Source: AC-32 sp963728765 (lineage in GTDB: Bacteria; Actinomycetota; Thermoleophilia; Gaiellales; Gaiellaceae). From it: a DNA stretch of 64,000 bases. Position 1 is the stretch's first letter. Each line of letters begins with the position of its first letter. Under the pieces are notes generated by a model. The model had not been told where the DNA came from, searched no databases, and saw only the letters and a program-made list of their open reading frames with translations. The stretch spans positions 682,001 through 746,000 of the forward strand of contig CAVSKX010000004.1 of assembly GCA_963728765.1 (NCBI GenBank). The letters are read 5' to 3'. Positions 16,334 to 24,463 of the stretch are shown piece after piece. Both the position numbers and the translations under genes were made by a program.

Positions 16334-16766
16334 ACAGGGGACTCAGGGCTGCTGACGCCTGCTGGCGAAACGCGCCTCCTGGGCCACGCGCGCCTTTAGC
16401 GCTCGTGGTCGTCCGGGTGAAGAACGTCGGGCGTCGGCGTCATCATCCCACCACCACCCCACGGGGCACCCGACGATCCGGCAGCTTGAGAGACTCGGAT
16501 CGAATCGCGGTCGGATGCCAGTTGCTTCGCCTCGGCCTCGACCTCGAGCATGCGATCTGTGTCGATGTCTCGACCACGGAACCGACGCCTGAGCGAGCGG
16601 AGTAGGTGCATGGCAGGAAATTCTAGATGCTTGCGGCGGCGCGTCGCTCGCTGCCGAGCTCAACCGAGAATGCTGGCGTCAAGTCCCTGGGGTGTGCGTT
16701 GGCGCGGCGGATCATCGCCGGGTGAGGACGCGGGCGGTGGTTAGCGCAAAACACGAGGAGTACTAG
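16320..16766. repeat. 14-base exact direct repeats flanking a 419-base segment
   Basis: ACGAGGAGTACTAG occurs at 16320-16333 (3' end of the GFA gene) and again at 16753-16766, immediately before the stop of the next gene. The segment between carries only a possible small minus-strand gene. This is the pattern of an insertion with target duplication, or of a local rearrangement. No terminal inverted repeats and no transposase are present. Confidence 0.55.
16396..16611 (-). CDS. Possible small hydrophilic protein, 71 aa
   Basis: ATG-started frame inside the segment bounded by the 14-base repeats. It begins MHLLRSLRRRFRGRDIDTD and ends with a Gly/Pro/Asp-rich tail (GGGGMMTPTPDVLHPDDHER). The layout, with a basic helical start and low-complexity acidic tail, is similar in style to the 67-aa protein at 1112-1315. 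No good ribosome binding site is visible. The remaining 150 bases to 16766 show no gene. Confidence 0.4.
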   Translation of the reverse strand: MHLLRSLRRRFRGRDIDTDRMLEVEAEAKQLASDRDSIRVSQAAGSSGAPWGGGGMMTPTPDVLHPDDHER

Positions 16767-17198
16767 CTAGGCCCGTTTCCCCCAGTCGACGCGCTCGAAC
16801 GGCCAGTCGCGGTCGAGCCACTCACGCAGGGCCGCCTCGACGACCGGGTCGAGGCCGTCCTCGTAGGCGTCCCGCCGCACCCACATCCACACGCGCGCGT
16901 CGTGCGTGTCGGACGGGTCGATGTACGCGCAGCCGAGCACGCGCGACTCATTCGGCGCGACGATCGTGTACGCGAACGACCGGCGCAGCTCGAACTCCTT
17001 CTGGTGCCAGCCGAGGTCGACGAGGTTCTCGGCCACGGTCTCGACGAACGGCGGCCTCGGATTGCCGTGGTGGTCGACGCGGTCGCAGATCGCGTCGAAG
17101 TCCTTGACGACGTCGCCGACGGTCAGCATCCGCAGCCGGAACCGCTCATGCTCGAGCCCGGCCGGAACGTCGAAGTCGTCGGGAACCAGCTCGTACAC
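16767..17198 (-). CDS. GNAT-like acetyltransferase
   Basis: About 143 residues from GTG 17198 (VYELVPDDFDVP). The open frame extends 42 codons further, but that part is low-quality sequence and would overlap the divergent GFA-TPR gene. SFAYTIVAPNESRVLGCAYIDPSDTHDARVWMWVR resembles strands 4-5 of GNAT proteins, with a C-terminal ALREWLDRDWPFERVDW. The classical pyrophosphate loop is weak, so the catalytic role is uncertain. Confidence 0.65.
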   Translation of the reverse strand: MYELVPDDFDVPAGLEHERFRLRMLTVGDVVKDFDAICDRVDHHGNPRPPFVETVAENLVDLGWHQKEFELRRSFAYTIVAPNESRVLGCAYIDPSDTHDARVWMWVRRDAYEDGLDPVVEAALREWLDRDWPFERVDWGKRA

Positions 17199-17248
17199 GC
17201 TGTGCAGCCTATGTGCGGCCCGGTCATCGTTCGGTAGGTTCCGCAGCC

Positions 17249-17926
17249 ATGGCCACGCGAGAGGCCGCCTGCCACTGCGGACAGCTACGCCTGGAGGTAG
17301 AAGGCGAGCCGTTTGCGGTCTCAATCTGCAACTGCCTCGATTGCCAGCGGCGGACTGGGAGCGCCTTCGGGATACAGGCCGGGTTCAAGCCGAGCCAGGT
17401 CCAGATCAGCGGCAGCTACAACGACTACTCGCGGATCTCCGACGAGGCAGACCAGAAGGAGCACGTCTTCCACTTCTGTCCCGAGTGCGGCTCGCAGGTC
17501 TTCTACACGGAGCCGACGGAGCCGGACCTGATCGTCGTCGCGGTCGGCTCGTTCGCCGACCCGACGTTCCCGCCGCCGACCGAATCCGGGTACGACTCGC
17601 GACGGCATCCGTGGATCGGCCTCCCCGACACGATCGAGCGCTACGCACCGGAAGTGTGGGATCCGGCGAAGGCCCTCTACGACGCGGGCGAGTACGCGCA
17701 GGCGGCCGACCTGGGACGGGAGCTGCTGGAGACCTACCCAAGCAACCCGAGGCTCCTCTACAACACCGCGTGTTGCGAGAGCCTCGCCGGGCGCACGGAC
17801 GACGCGGTCGGGCACCTCCGGAGGGCCGCCACCGTGTGGGACGGCTGCCGCGACATGGCGAAGGGCGATTCCGACTTCGACCCGATCAGGGACGAGCCCG
17901 CGTTCCAGGAGTTCGTCGGCAGCTGA
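17249..17926 (+). CDS. GFA/CENP-V domain fused to TPR repeats
   Basis: About 225 residues from ATG 17249. Residues 1-125 are a GFA domain with zinc cysteines in ACHCGQLRL, CNCLDCQRRTGSAFG and CPECGSQVFY. The rest are TPR helices (AKALYDAGEYAQAADLGRELLETYPSNP, LLYNTACCESLAGRTDDAVGHLRRA) ending in a TPR end-of-group signature (SDFDPIRDEPAFQEFVG). The TPR tail suggests a partner protein. A frame 12 codons upstream exists but overlaps the divergent gene's promoter. Second GFA protein within 1.3 kb. Confidence 0.88.
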   Translation: MATREAACHCGQLRLEVEGEPFAVSICNCLDCQRRTGSAFGIQAGFKPSQVQISGSYNDYSRISDEADQKEHVFHFCPECGSQVFYTEPTEPDLIVVAVGSFADPTFPPPTESGYDSRRHPWIGLPDTIERYAPEVWDPAKALYDAGEYAQAADLGRELLETYPSNPRLLYNTACCESLAGRTDDAVGHLRRAATVWDGCRDMAKGDSDFDPIRDEPAFQEFVGS

Positions 17927-17933
17927 GCGAGCG

Positions 17934-18446
17934 TCAGGTCGCGCTGCCGGTCACGAGCTTCGCGACCAGGAAGTCGAGCCCGATCAGCAACCCGACGATC
18001 AGCGCGATCGCGACGTAGAGCGCGAGCACCGTCACCCACGCCGGCCGCTGAGACCACGCCAGAGGCGGTGGGGCCAGACGCCAGGGCCGGACTGCGAGCA
18101 GCGCCCTGCTGACGACGTCGGGACGGTTCGGCAGCTCCAACGTGCCACCCGTCGTGCGCCACGAGGCGGACATGCCGTCGGCCGACGACGTCTCGACGTG
18201 CGGAAGCTCTAGCTCGAGCAGGCGCGGGCCCGGACACATCGTCAGCCGCTCGTGCTCGCGGCTGACCGTCTCCACGTCCTCGCCCAGGAGCAACCCGTCT
18301 CTGCCGTCGATCAGCCGAATCACGAGCGCCACGGGTTCGTCCGCAGCACCGAGCCACGTTTCCTCGACCCAGCCTGCGATGCCCTGCGGCGACTCGAGGC
18401 GGAATCCTTCGCAGCCGCGAAGGTCGTGTCGCACGGCAATAGCCAT
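17934..18446 (-). CDS. PRC-barrel-like, C-terminally anchored membrane protein
   Basis: 170 residues. The N-terminal half (GCEGFRLESPQGIAGWVEETWL through LLLGEDVETVSREHERLTM) looks like a PRC-barrel domain. A Pro-rich linker follows, then one membrane helix AWVTVLALYVAIALIVGLLIG near the C-terminus. No signal peptide, so the soluble domain would face the cytoplasm. Function unknown. Downstream of pdxS on the same strand but separated by a hairpin. Confidence 0.6.
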   Translation of the reverse strand: MAIAVRHDLRGCEGFRLESPQGIAGWVEETWLGAADEPVALVIRLIDGRDGLLLGEDVETVSREHERLTMCPGPRLLELELPHVETSSADGMSASWRTTGGTLELPNRPDVVSRALLAVRPWRLAPPPLAWSQRPAWVTVLALYVAIALIVGLLIGLDFLVAKLVTGSAT

Positions 18447-18456
18447 GGTGCTCTTA

Positions 18457-18473
18457 TGCCCGATTCCCGGGCA
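18457..18473 (-). terminator. Short hairpin downstream of pdxS
   Basis: TGCCCG, loop ATTCC, CGGGCA: a six-pair GC-rich stem 29 bases after the pdxS stop. No U-run follows, as is common in GC-rich actinobacteria. It could equally lie in the leader of the 17934-18446 gene. Confidence 0.35.
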
Positions 18474-18501
18474 CGGAACCCTCGACGCCGTTAAGGGATC
18501 G

Positions 18502-19386
18502 TTACCAGCCGCGCGTTTCGAGCAGCTCTTCGGGCCGCAGCGAGCCTGCGGCGAGGCCGCTCATCGCGCCGCCGAGGCCGCGCGAGACGCGCGCGAGGAT
18601 CTCGGGGTCGTTGAAGTGCGTCGTCGCCTCGACGATCGCCTTCGCGCGCGGTGACGGGTCGTCCGACTTGAAGATCCCGGAGCCGACGAAGACGCCGTCC
18701 GCGCCGAGCTGCATGCACATCGCCGCGTCGGCCGGGGTCGCGATCCCGCCGGCGGTGAAGGTGACGACCGGCAGCTTCCCGTTCTCCGCCACCCACTTGA
18801 CCAGCTCGTACGGCGCGCGCAGCTCCTTCGCCTCCGCGTAGAGCTCCTCCTCGCGCAGCGCGCGGAGCCGGCGGATGTGGCCGAAGACCGCCCGCATGTG
18901 CGTCACCGCGTTGACGATGTCGCCGGTGCCGGCCTCGCCCTTGGTGCGGATCATCGCCGCGCCCTCGGCGATTCGCCGGAGCGCCTCGCCGAGGTTCGTG
19001 CAGCCACAGACGAAGGGCACGGTGAACGCCCACTTGTCGACGTGGTGCGCCTGGTCGGCGGGCGTCAGCACCTCGCTCTCGTCGATGTAGTCGACCTCGA
19101 GCGCCTCGAGCACCTGCGCCTCGACGAAATGGCCGATGCGGCACTTCGCCATCACCGGGATCGAGACCGCCTCCTGGATCTCCGCGATCTTGTCCGGGTC
19201 GGCCATGCGCGCGACCCCTCCCTCGGCACGGATGTCGGCCGGGACGCGCTCCAGCGCCATCACCGCGACGGCGCCGGCGTCCTCCGCGATCCGCGCCTGC
19301 TCGGCGTCGGTGACGTCCATGATCACCCCGCCCTTGAGCATCTCGGCGAGGCCGCTCTTGACCCTCATCGTCCCGGTCTCGGCCAT
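18502..19386 (-). CDS. pdxS: Pyridoxal 5'-phosphate synthase subunit PdxS
   Basis: 294 residues from ATG 19386 (MAETGTMRVKSGLAEMLKGG); the frame extends upstream but the family starts here. Features of the TIM barrel include GGVIMDVTDAEQARIAEDAG, the catalytic Lys in PVMAKCRIGHF and the second Lys in MIRTKGEAGTGD. With PdxT it makes PLP directly from ribose 5-phosphate, glyceraldehyde 3-phosphate and glutamine-derived ammonia. Encoded alone, 7 kb from pdxT. Upstream is a divergent membrane protein gene. Confidence 0.97.
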   Translation of the reverse strand: MAETGTMRVKSGLAEMLKGGVIMDVTDAEQARIAEDAGAVAVMALERVPADIRAEGGVARMADPDKIAEIQEAVSIPVMAKCRIGHFVEAQVLEALEVDYIDESEVLTPADQAHHVDKWAFTVPFVCGCTNLGEALRRIAEGAAMIRTKGEAGTGDIVNAVTHMRAVFGHIRRLRALREEELYAEAKELRAPYELVKWVAENGKLPVVTFTAGGIATPADAAMCMQLGADGVFVGSGIFKSDDPSPRAKAIVEATTHFNDPEILARVSRGLGGAMSGLAAGSLRPEELLETRGW

Positions 19387-19487
19387 CGCCGGTGATTCTA
19401 GCCGCGCCCCTCCCCCCTCTTGCCAAACCGCACCGAGCGGATTACGGTCGAAGAGCGGCCCAGCCTCTGGGTGGGAGGAGGGCAACA

Positions 19488-20609
19488 GTGAACGCGACAG
19501 CAGCTGAGGGCGTCGAGGCGCCCAGAGAGCGCGGGCTGATCAATCGGCTCCGGCGGAAGCGCGCGGAGCGCACCGTGTCGTTCCCGGAGCTCGTCTGGAT
19601 CCACCACCTCCGCCAGGAGGACCTCGAGCACTCACGCCGGCCGTACAGCGGCGCAGCCGAGGAGCGGTACCGCGACTTCGAGGCGCGCTTCGAGGCGCAG
19701 CACGGGAAGATCGTCGCCGCGTACTGGTGCACGAACGAGGCGTCCGCGATCGTGCTCACAGTCAAGCGACGGCCGCTGCTGCTCGCCGACTCCGTGCGCC
19801 TCCACTGGGCGACGGACTGGTCGACTCGCGACAAGCCGAAGCTGATGACCCTGCTCTACGAGTGCGAGAGCCTCGCGGTGAAGGTCCAGGAGGTGCTGCG
19901 CGACACGAGCCGCCGGCTCGCGGTCCAGTCGATCTTCAGCGTGATCAGCTTCGTGCTCGGATTCGCGGAGACGGAGCGGTCCCACAACGAGCGCGCGGTA
20001 GCCGCCGTCTCCGAGACGACGCGCAAGCACCTGAAGGAGATCAACAAGTACTACCGCAAGGCCGCCGCACGCTCGGGACAGATCGTCTACGTCGGGGGCG
20101 TGCTCCTCGGGATGGTCCCGATGGTGCTGCTCGCGTTCCTGGCCTGGCTGCTGATCGCCAACGCGAAGGACTTCAACAGCCCGGCCGGGATCGGGCTGCT
20201 CTGCTTCAGCGCGGGCGGCGTCGGCGCGATGGTCAGCGTGATGTCGCGGATGAGCACGGGGAGCGTGCGCCTCGACTGGGAGTTCGGCAAGGACACCCTG
20301 AGGACGCTCGGCGCGCTGCGGCCCTTCGTCGGCGCCGTCTTCGGGCTGATGACCTTCCTCGCGCTGAAGAGCGGCATCGTCGACGTGAGAGTCGGAGACG
20401 GCAGCTCGTACTACTACATCGTCTTCGCCTTCGTGGCCGGCTTCAGCGAGCGGTTCGCACAGGACATGTTGCTGGGGGCGGCCGGTGAAGATACGAGCAG
20501 TACTCGAAAGACGGCCGAGCAGCCGGACAGCGAGGCCCTTCCCGACGAGACGACGTTCGATGCCCCTGTGGAGACGGAGACCGGGACGACGACGGCAACC
20601 GGCCTGTAA
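19488..20609 (+). CDS. Four-helix membrane protein of unknown function, coupled to a peptidoglycan hydrolase
   Basis: About 373 residues. GTG 19488 has GGAGGAGG five bases upstream. The N-terminal 195 residues are soluble and charged with long helices (VQEVLRDTSRRLAVQ, KHLKEINKYYRKAA). Four hydrophobic segments follow at about 199-223, 231-249, 281-300 and 312-326, containing GGVGAMVSVMSRM and the conserved-looking FVAGFSERFAQDMLL. The tail is acidic and Thr/Glu-rich. No enzyme motif. The stop overlaps the next start (TAATG). A holin-like or anchoring role for the partner is speculation. Confidence 0.7.
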   Translation: MNATAAEGVEAPRERGLINRLRRKRAERTVSFPELVWIHHLRQEDLEHSRRPYSGAAEERYRDFEARFEAQHGKIVAAYWCTNEASAIVLTVKRRPLLLADSVRLHWATDWSTRDKPKLMTLLYECESLAVKVQEVLRDTSRRLAVQSIFSVISFVLGFAETERSHNERAVAAVSETTRKHLKEINKYYRKAAARSGQIVYVGGVLLGMVPMVLLAFLAWLLIANAKDFNSPAGIGLLCFSAGGVGAMVSVMSRMSTGSVRLDWEFGKDTLRTLGALRPFVGAVFGLMTFLALKSGIVDVRVGDGSSYYYIVFAFVAGFSERFAQDMLLGAAGEDTSSTRKTAEQPDSEALPDETTFDAPVETETGTTTATGL

Positions 20610-21961
20610 TGGCCGCGATGACGAACGCGCAGCGCCGCCGCTATGAGCTCCTCTACGAGTCGTGCCTCACGCGCCCGAAGCGCAAGGCGTCGGTCAACGC
20701 CCTGGCGACGAAGATCCGCTCCAACCGCGCGCGCTACCAGAAGGTCGGCAAAGCGGTCGGCGTCCCGTGGTACGTGGTCGGGATCATCCATTCGCTGGAG
20801 GCTGGCGGCGACTTCACGCGCCACCTGCACAACGGCGACCCGTTGAGCGCGCGCACCGTCCACGTGCCGGCCGGCCGGCCGAAGACCGGCAAGCCGCCGT
20901 TCACCTGGGAGCAGAGCGCGATCGACGCGCTGCGCGGCCGCGGCCTCGGCGCCTGGAAGGACTGGAGCGTCCCGGGCACGCTCTACCAGCTCGAGGCCTA
21001 CAACGGCTTCGGCTACCGGGACCACCACCCGACCGTCCCCTCGCCGTACCTCTGGAGCTTCTCGAACCACTACACGCGGGGGAAGTACGTCGCGGATGGG
21101 CGCTTCTCGCCGACTGCGGTCTCGCAGCAGGTCGGTGCAGCGCTCCTCCTGAAGCGGCTGGCCGGGTCGCCGAACGGGCGGGTGGCGGTTCCGCTGGGAC
21201 CGCGCATCCTCCAGTTGGCGAACCCGGCCGTGATCGGGCCCGACGTGCTCGAGGCGCAGAAGCTGCTGGTGAAGAACCCGTACGGCTCCTTCAATCCGGG
21301 GAAGCTCGACGGCGAATACGGCGAGATCACCGCGGGCGCGGTTATCCGCGCGAAGTGGGAGCTCGGCTTCCCGGCGACGGCTCGCAGCAGCACCTTCGGC
21401 CCGAACCTGAAGGCGTATCTCTCCGGTAAGAAGCCGCTCCCGGCCGCCTTCAAGGCGCGGCGCGCGACGCGGCTGAAGCAGGCGACCTCGCAGCAGGCGA
21501 TCCGGAAGCGGATCGTCAACTGGGCGCTCTGGGGCTGCAAGAACACCGCGCAGATCGGCTACTCGCAGAACGGCAACCTCCGCCTCGCCGCGCTCGGCAA
21601 GAAGGGAATGCTGCCGCTCGCGACCGACTGCTCGGCCTTCGCGACGCTCTGCTACTCGTGGGCCGGCGCGCCGAACCCCAATGCGACGGGGGCGTACGAC
21701 GCGAGGCAGCCGGCCTTCACCGGATCGATGCTCAGCCACTGCCGCCGCATCCCGCGCAGCGCGGTGCAGCCCGGCGACCTGGTGGTGTGGACGCCTCCCC
21801 GTGTCGGGCAACACGTCTGCCTCGTCATCCAGGGCGGCGCCGACCCGCTGCTCGTCTCACACGGCGACGAGTCGGGCCCCAAGAAGCTGCGCTTCTCCGC
21901 CGAGCACGCCTACCAGCGGCGCCACGGGCACGGCACCGCAGTCTGGCTGTCGGCCTTCTAG
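20609..21961 (+). CDS. Multidomain peptidoglycan hydrolase: lysozyme-like, PG-binding and NlpC/P60-like domains
   Basis: 450 residues. Residues 1-195 are a lysozyme-like domain (IIHSLEAGGDFTRHLHNGDPL, LEAYNGFGYR, WSFSNHYTRGKYV). A peptidoglycan-binding-like unit follows at about 205-270 (GPDVLEAQKLLVKNPYG). The C-terminus is an NlpC/CHAP-like cysteine peptidase with Cys in ATDCSAFATLCY and His in VGQHVCLVIQ. There is no signal peptide, which is notable for a wall hydrolase and recalls endolysins that need a holin. Overlaps the membrane protein gene by one base. Confidence 0.85.
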   Translation: MAAMTNAQRRRYELLYESCLTRPKRKASVNALATKIRSNRARYQKVGKAVGVPWYVVGIIHSLEAGGDFTRHLHNGDPLSARTVHVPAGRPKTGKPPFTWEQSAIDALRGRGLGAWKDWSVPGTLYQLEAYNGFGYRDHHPTVPSPYLWSFSNHYTRGKYVADGRFSPTAVSQQVGAALLLKRLAGSPNGRVAVPLGPRILQLANPAVIGPDVLEAQKLLVKNPYGSFNPGKLDGEYGEITAGAVIRAKWELGFPATARSSTFGPNLKAYLSGKKPLPAAFKARRATRLKQATSQQAIRKRIVNWALWGCKNTAQIGYSQNGNLRLAALGKKGMLPLATDCSAFATLCYSWAGAPNPNATGAYDARQPAFTGSMLSHCRRIPRSAVQPGDLVVWTPPRVGQHVCLVIQGGADPLLVSHGDESGPKKLRFSAEHAYQRRHGHGTAVWLSAF

Positions 21962-21964
21962 GCC

Positions 21965-22471
21965 CTAGGCCTTCCCCTCTGCCTCGTACTCCCGCAGGAA
22001 GCCCTGGAAGAGCCGCCGGTGGCCTTCCTCATCGCGCAGGATCTCGATCACCATGTCCTGCGTGACCCAGTCGATGCCGTCGGTCACTTCAATGATGCGG
22101 TTGTAGTGCTCGATCGCGCCAGACTCGGCCTCGATCACGCCCTTGATCACGTGCACGATGTCGGTCTGCTCGTCGGGCGGCTGCAGGAACGACTGCTCGG
22201 CCCTGAACTGCTCCGATCCCGGAACGATGCCGTCCAGCTCCTTGATCCGGTTGGCGTACTGCTGCGCGTGGCCGAGCTCCTCCTGGATGTCCTCCTCGAG
22301 CGACTCGCGGATCTCCTGCGCACGCACGCCGTCGGGGTTGATCGAGTTCGCGATGTAGCTCATGACGGTCTCGATCTCCATCCAGTACGCATGCTCCAGC
22401 AGCTCGAGGATCTCCGCCCGCTTCTCGGCGTTCTCGGGGGCGAGGATGCCGAGCCCCGTCGTGGTGGCCAT
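21965..22471 (-). CDS. Ferritin-like/bacterioferritin-type di-iron protein
   Basis: About 168 residues from ATG 22471, preceded by a purine-rich AAGGAGCGGAGAC. Four-helix bundle with metal ligand motifs: EIETVMSYI, EELGHAQQYANR, EAESGAIEHYN and DEEGHRRLFQ. This is the Dps/bacterioferritin-like family with carboxylate-bridged iron; it may store iron or destroy peroxide. The frame is open 14 codons upstream. Divergent from the CNMP gene, sharing an 80-base promoter region. Confidence 0.88.
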   Translation of the reverse strand: MATTTGLGILAPENAEKRAEILELLEHAYWMEIETVMSYIANSINPDGVRAQEIRESLEEDIQEELGHAQQYANRIKELDGIVPGSEQFRAEQSFLQPPDEQTDIVHVIKGVIEAESGAIEHYNRIIEVTDGIDWVTQDMVIEILRDEEGHRRLFQGFLREYEAEGKA

Positions 22472-22551
22472 GTCTCCGCTCCTTCCTCTCGGGTCTACCG
22501 TCACGCTACCCACAGCGGCACGGCCCTAACGCGGTATGCGATAAGTCGCGC

Positions 22552-22962
22552 ATGAGCATCGCCGAGACGCTCGGCCAGCTGGCCCTCTTCGCCGACCTGA
22601 CCCCCTCGCAGCTCGAGGGGATCGCGCACACGCACGAGGAGGACGTCTTCGCTGCGGGCGAGCGCGTGCTACGGCGCGGGCTGAGCGGCGGGAACTTCTA
22701 CGTGATCCTCCAGGGCGAGGCCGCGGTCGAGGTCGAGGGCCAGGAGCGCCACATCCTCGGGCGCGGCGAGTTCTTCGGCGAGATCTCCGCGCTGACCGGC
22801 GAGCCGCCGGCGGCGGACGTCGTGGCGCGGTCGGTGCTCCGCTGCCTTGTGATCCCGGCCGCGCAGTTCGAGCAACTGCTGCTCGAGCGGCCGCAGTTCA
22901 TGCTCCGCCTGCTGCGCATGGAGGCCCGCCGCCTCCAGGGCACGGTCGAGTGGCGGCAGTAG
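22552..22962 (+). CDS. Cyclic-nucleotide-binding domain protein
   Basis: 136 residues forming a single CNMP-binding domain: LFADLTPSQLEGIA, VLRRGLSGGNFYVILQGEAAVEV and the phosphate cassette GRGEFFGEISALTGEPPAADVVA. No DNA-binding domain, so it is not a CRP-type regulator by itself. The cassette lacks the usual Arg after the GE...L block, so ligand binding is not assured. It overlaps the flavoprotein gene by 13 bases and may regulate or accompany it. Confidence 0.88.
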   Translation: MSIAETLGQLALFADLTPSQLEGIAHTHEEDVFAAGERVLRRGLSGGNFYVILQGEAAVEVEGQERHILGRGEFFGEISALTGEPPAADVVARSVLRCLVIPAAQFEQLLLERPQFMLRLLRMEARRLQGTVEWRQ

Positions 22963-24422
22963 AGCGGCCGTTCCCACCCGGCGACTACGATGTGGTCGTC
23001 GTCGGGAGCGGTCCCGGCGGCCTGCAGACGAGCTACTGCCTCCGACGCCTCGGCGTGCGGCACGCGGTGCTCTCGCGTGACGAGTGCCCCGGCGGCATGT
23101 TTCGCCGGTTCCCGATCTTCCAGCGCCTGATCACGTGGACGAAGCCCGACGCACCGGTCGAGAAGACGGCGCGCGAGTACGAGTGGTACGACCACAACAG
23201 CCTGCTCGCCGACGAGCCCGAGCTGAAGGCGGTCATGCCCGGCCTGATGGACCGCGCGTTCGATCTCCCGTCGCGGCACGAGATGGAGGCTGGGCTCGTC
23301 ACCTTCGCCGAGCGCGCACGGCTCGAGGTGCGCTACGGCTGCACCTGGCAGTCGACGCGTCAGGAGGACGACGGGCTCGTGCTCGTCACGAGCGACGGCG
23401 AATACCGGGCGCGGGCGGTGGTGTTCGCGCTCGGCGTGACGGAGCCGTGGCTCGCCGACGTGCCCGGCCTCGAGCACGCGGCCCACTACGTCGAGACGCG
23501 CGATCCCACCCGCTACGAGAACCGCGAGGTCTTCGTCGTCGGCAAGCGCAACTCCGGCTTCGAGGTCGCGCAGGGGATCCTGCCGTGGGCGCGCTCGATC
23601 GTCCTCGGCTCGCCGCGGCCGGTGCAGATGGAGGCGCTCGCGCTCTCGGCCTTGCGCATGCGCTACCTGCATCCCTACGACGAGTACTCGCGCGGCGGGC
23701 CCGGCACGTACGTCATCGACGTCACGATCGAACGGATCGAGCCCGTGGGCGAGCGCTTCCGCGTCGCCACGCGCGGGACGACCTGGGACGGGACGCTCGA
23801 GTTCGAGGTCGACGACGTGATCGCGGCGACCGGCTTCCGCACGCCGCTCCAGGACCTGCCCGGGCTCGGGCTCGTCACCGTCGCCGACGACCGCATCCCG
23901 GCCCTGACGCCCTGGTGGGAGAGCGTCTCGCTGCCGGGAGCGTTCTTCGCGGGCAACGCCTCGCAGGGCGCGCGCGGTCTCGGAAAGCACGGGGCCGGCG
24001 CGAACTCCGGGTCGGTTAACGGCTTCCGGTACAACGCGCGCGTGCTTACAGAACACCTGGCGCAGCGATTTGCCGGGTGGGAACGACCGCGCGAGCCGGT
24101 GGACGACATCGTCACGTTCCTGGCGCACGAGCTGAGCACCGCGCCCGACCTCTGGGTCCAGAAGGGCTACCTCTGCCGCGCCGTCTCGCGTTCCGACGGG
24201 GCGTGGCGCGACGAGGGCGTGATGCCGCTCGCGCACTACCTCGACGCGGTCGAGGACGACGGCGCCGCGGCGAGCGTCGAGGTCGACGAGAAGGGAACGA
24301 TCCTCCCCACGCTCTACCTCCGCGAGCGCGGTGAGATCCGCGAGCACCAGCTCGAGCCGCACCCGCTGCACGAGTACGAGAGCGAGCCCTACCGCAAGCA
24401 CGTCGCCGCACTGGTCGGCTGA
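22950..24422 (+). CDS. FAD-dependent pyridine nucleotide oxidoreductase (FOXRED2/FMO-like)
   Basis: 490 residues. FAD-binding GxGxxG in VVVVGSGPGGLQTSYCL, the NAD(P) loop EVFVVGKRNSGFEVAQGIL (GxxxxG variant) and the ATG-type motif DDVIAATGFRTPLQDLPG. GAFFAGNASQGARGLGKHG near 335 is the C-terminal FAD contact. Resembles flavin monooxygenase-like proteins, with an extra C-terminal region of about 90 residues. Substrate unknown. Starts at GTG 22950 inside the CNMP gene's 3' end. Confidence 0.85.
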   Translation: MAAVERPFPPGDYDVVVVGSGPGGLQTSYCLRRLGVRHAVLSRDECPGGMFRRFPIFQRLITWTKPDAPVEKTAREYEWYDHNSLLADEPELKAVMPGLMDRAFDLPSRHEMEAGLVTFAERARLEVRYGCTWQSTRQEDDGLVLVTSDGEYRARAVVFALGVTEPWLADVPGLEHAAHYVETRDPTRYENREVFVVGKRNSGFEVAQGILPWARSIVLGSPRPVQMEALALSALRMRYLHPYDEYSRGGPGTYVIDVTIERIEPVGERFRVATRGTTWDGTLEFEVDDVIAATGFRTPLQDLPGLGLVTVADDRIPALTPWWESVSLPGAFFAGNASQGARGLGKHGAGANSGSVNGFRYNARVLTEHLAQRFAGWERPREPVDDIVTFLAHELSTAPDLWVQKGYLCRAVSRSDGAWRDEGVMPLAHYLDAVEDDGAAASVEVDEKGTILPTLYLRERGEIREHQLEPHPLHEYESEPYRKHVAALVG

Positions 24423-24463
24423 GCCTGGCGTAGAACCGGGCCGCAGCGGGAATCACCGCCGCC

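Noticed and set aside
20414..21814. 466-codon minus-strand frame opposite the peptidoglycan hydrolase
   Set aside because: Shadow of a strongly supported plus-strand gene; low-complexity composition.
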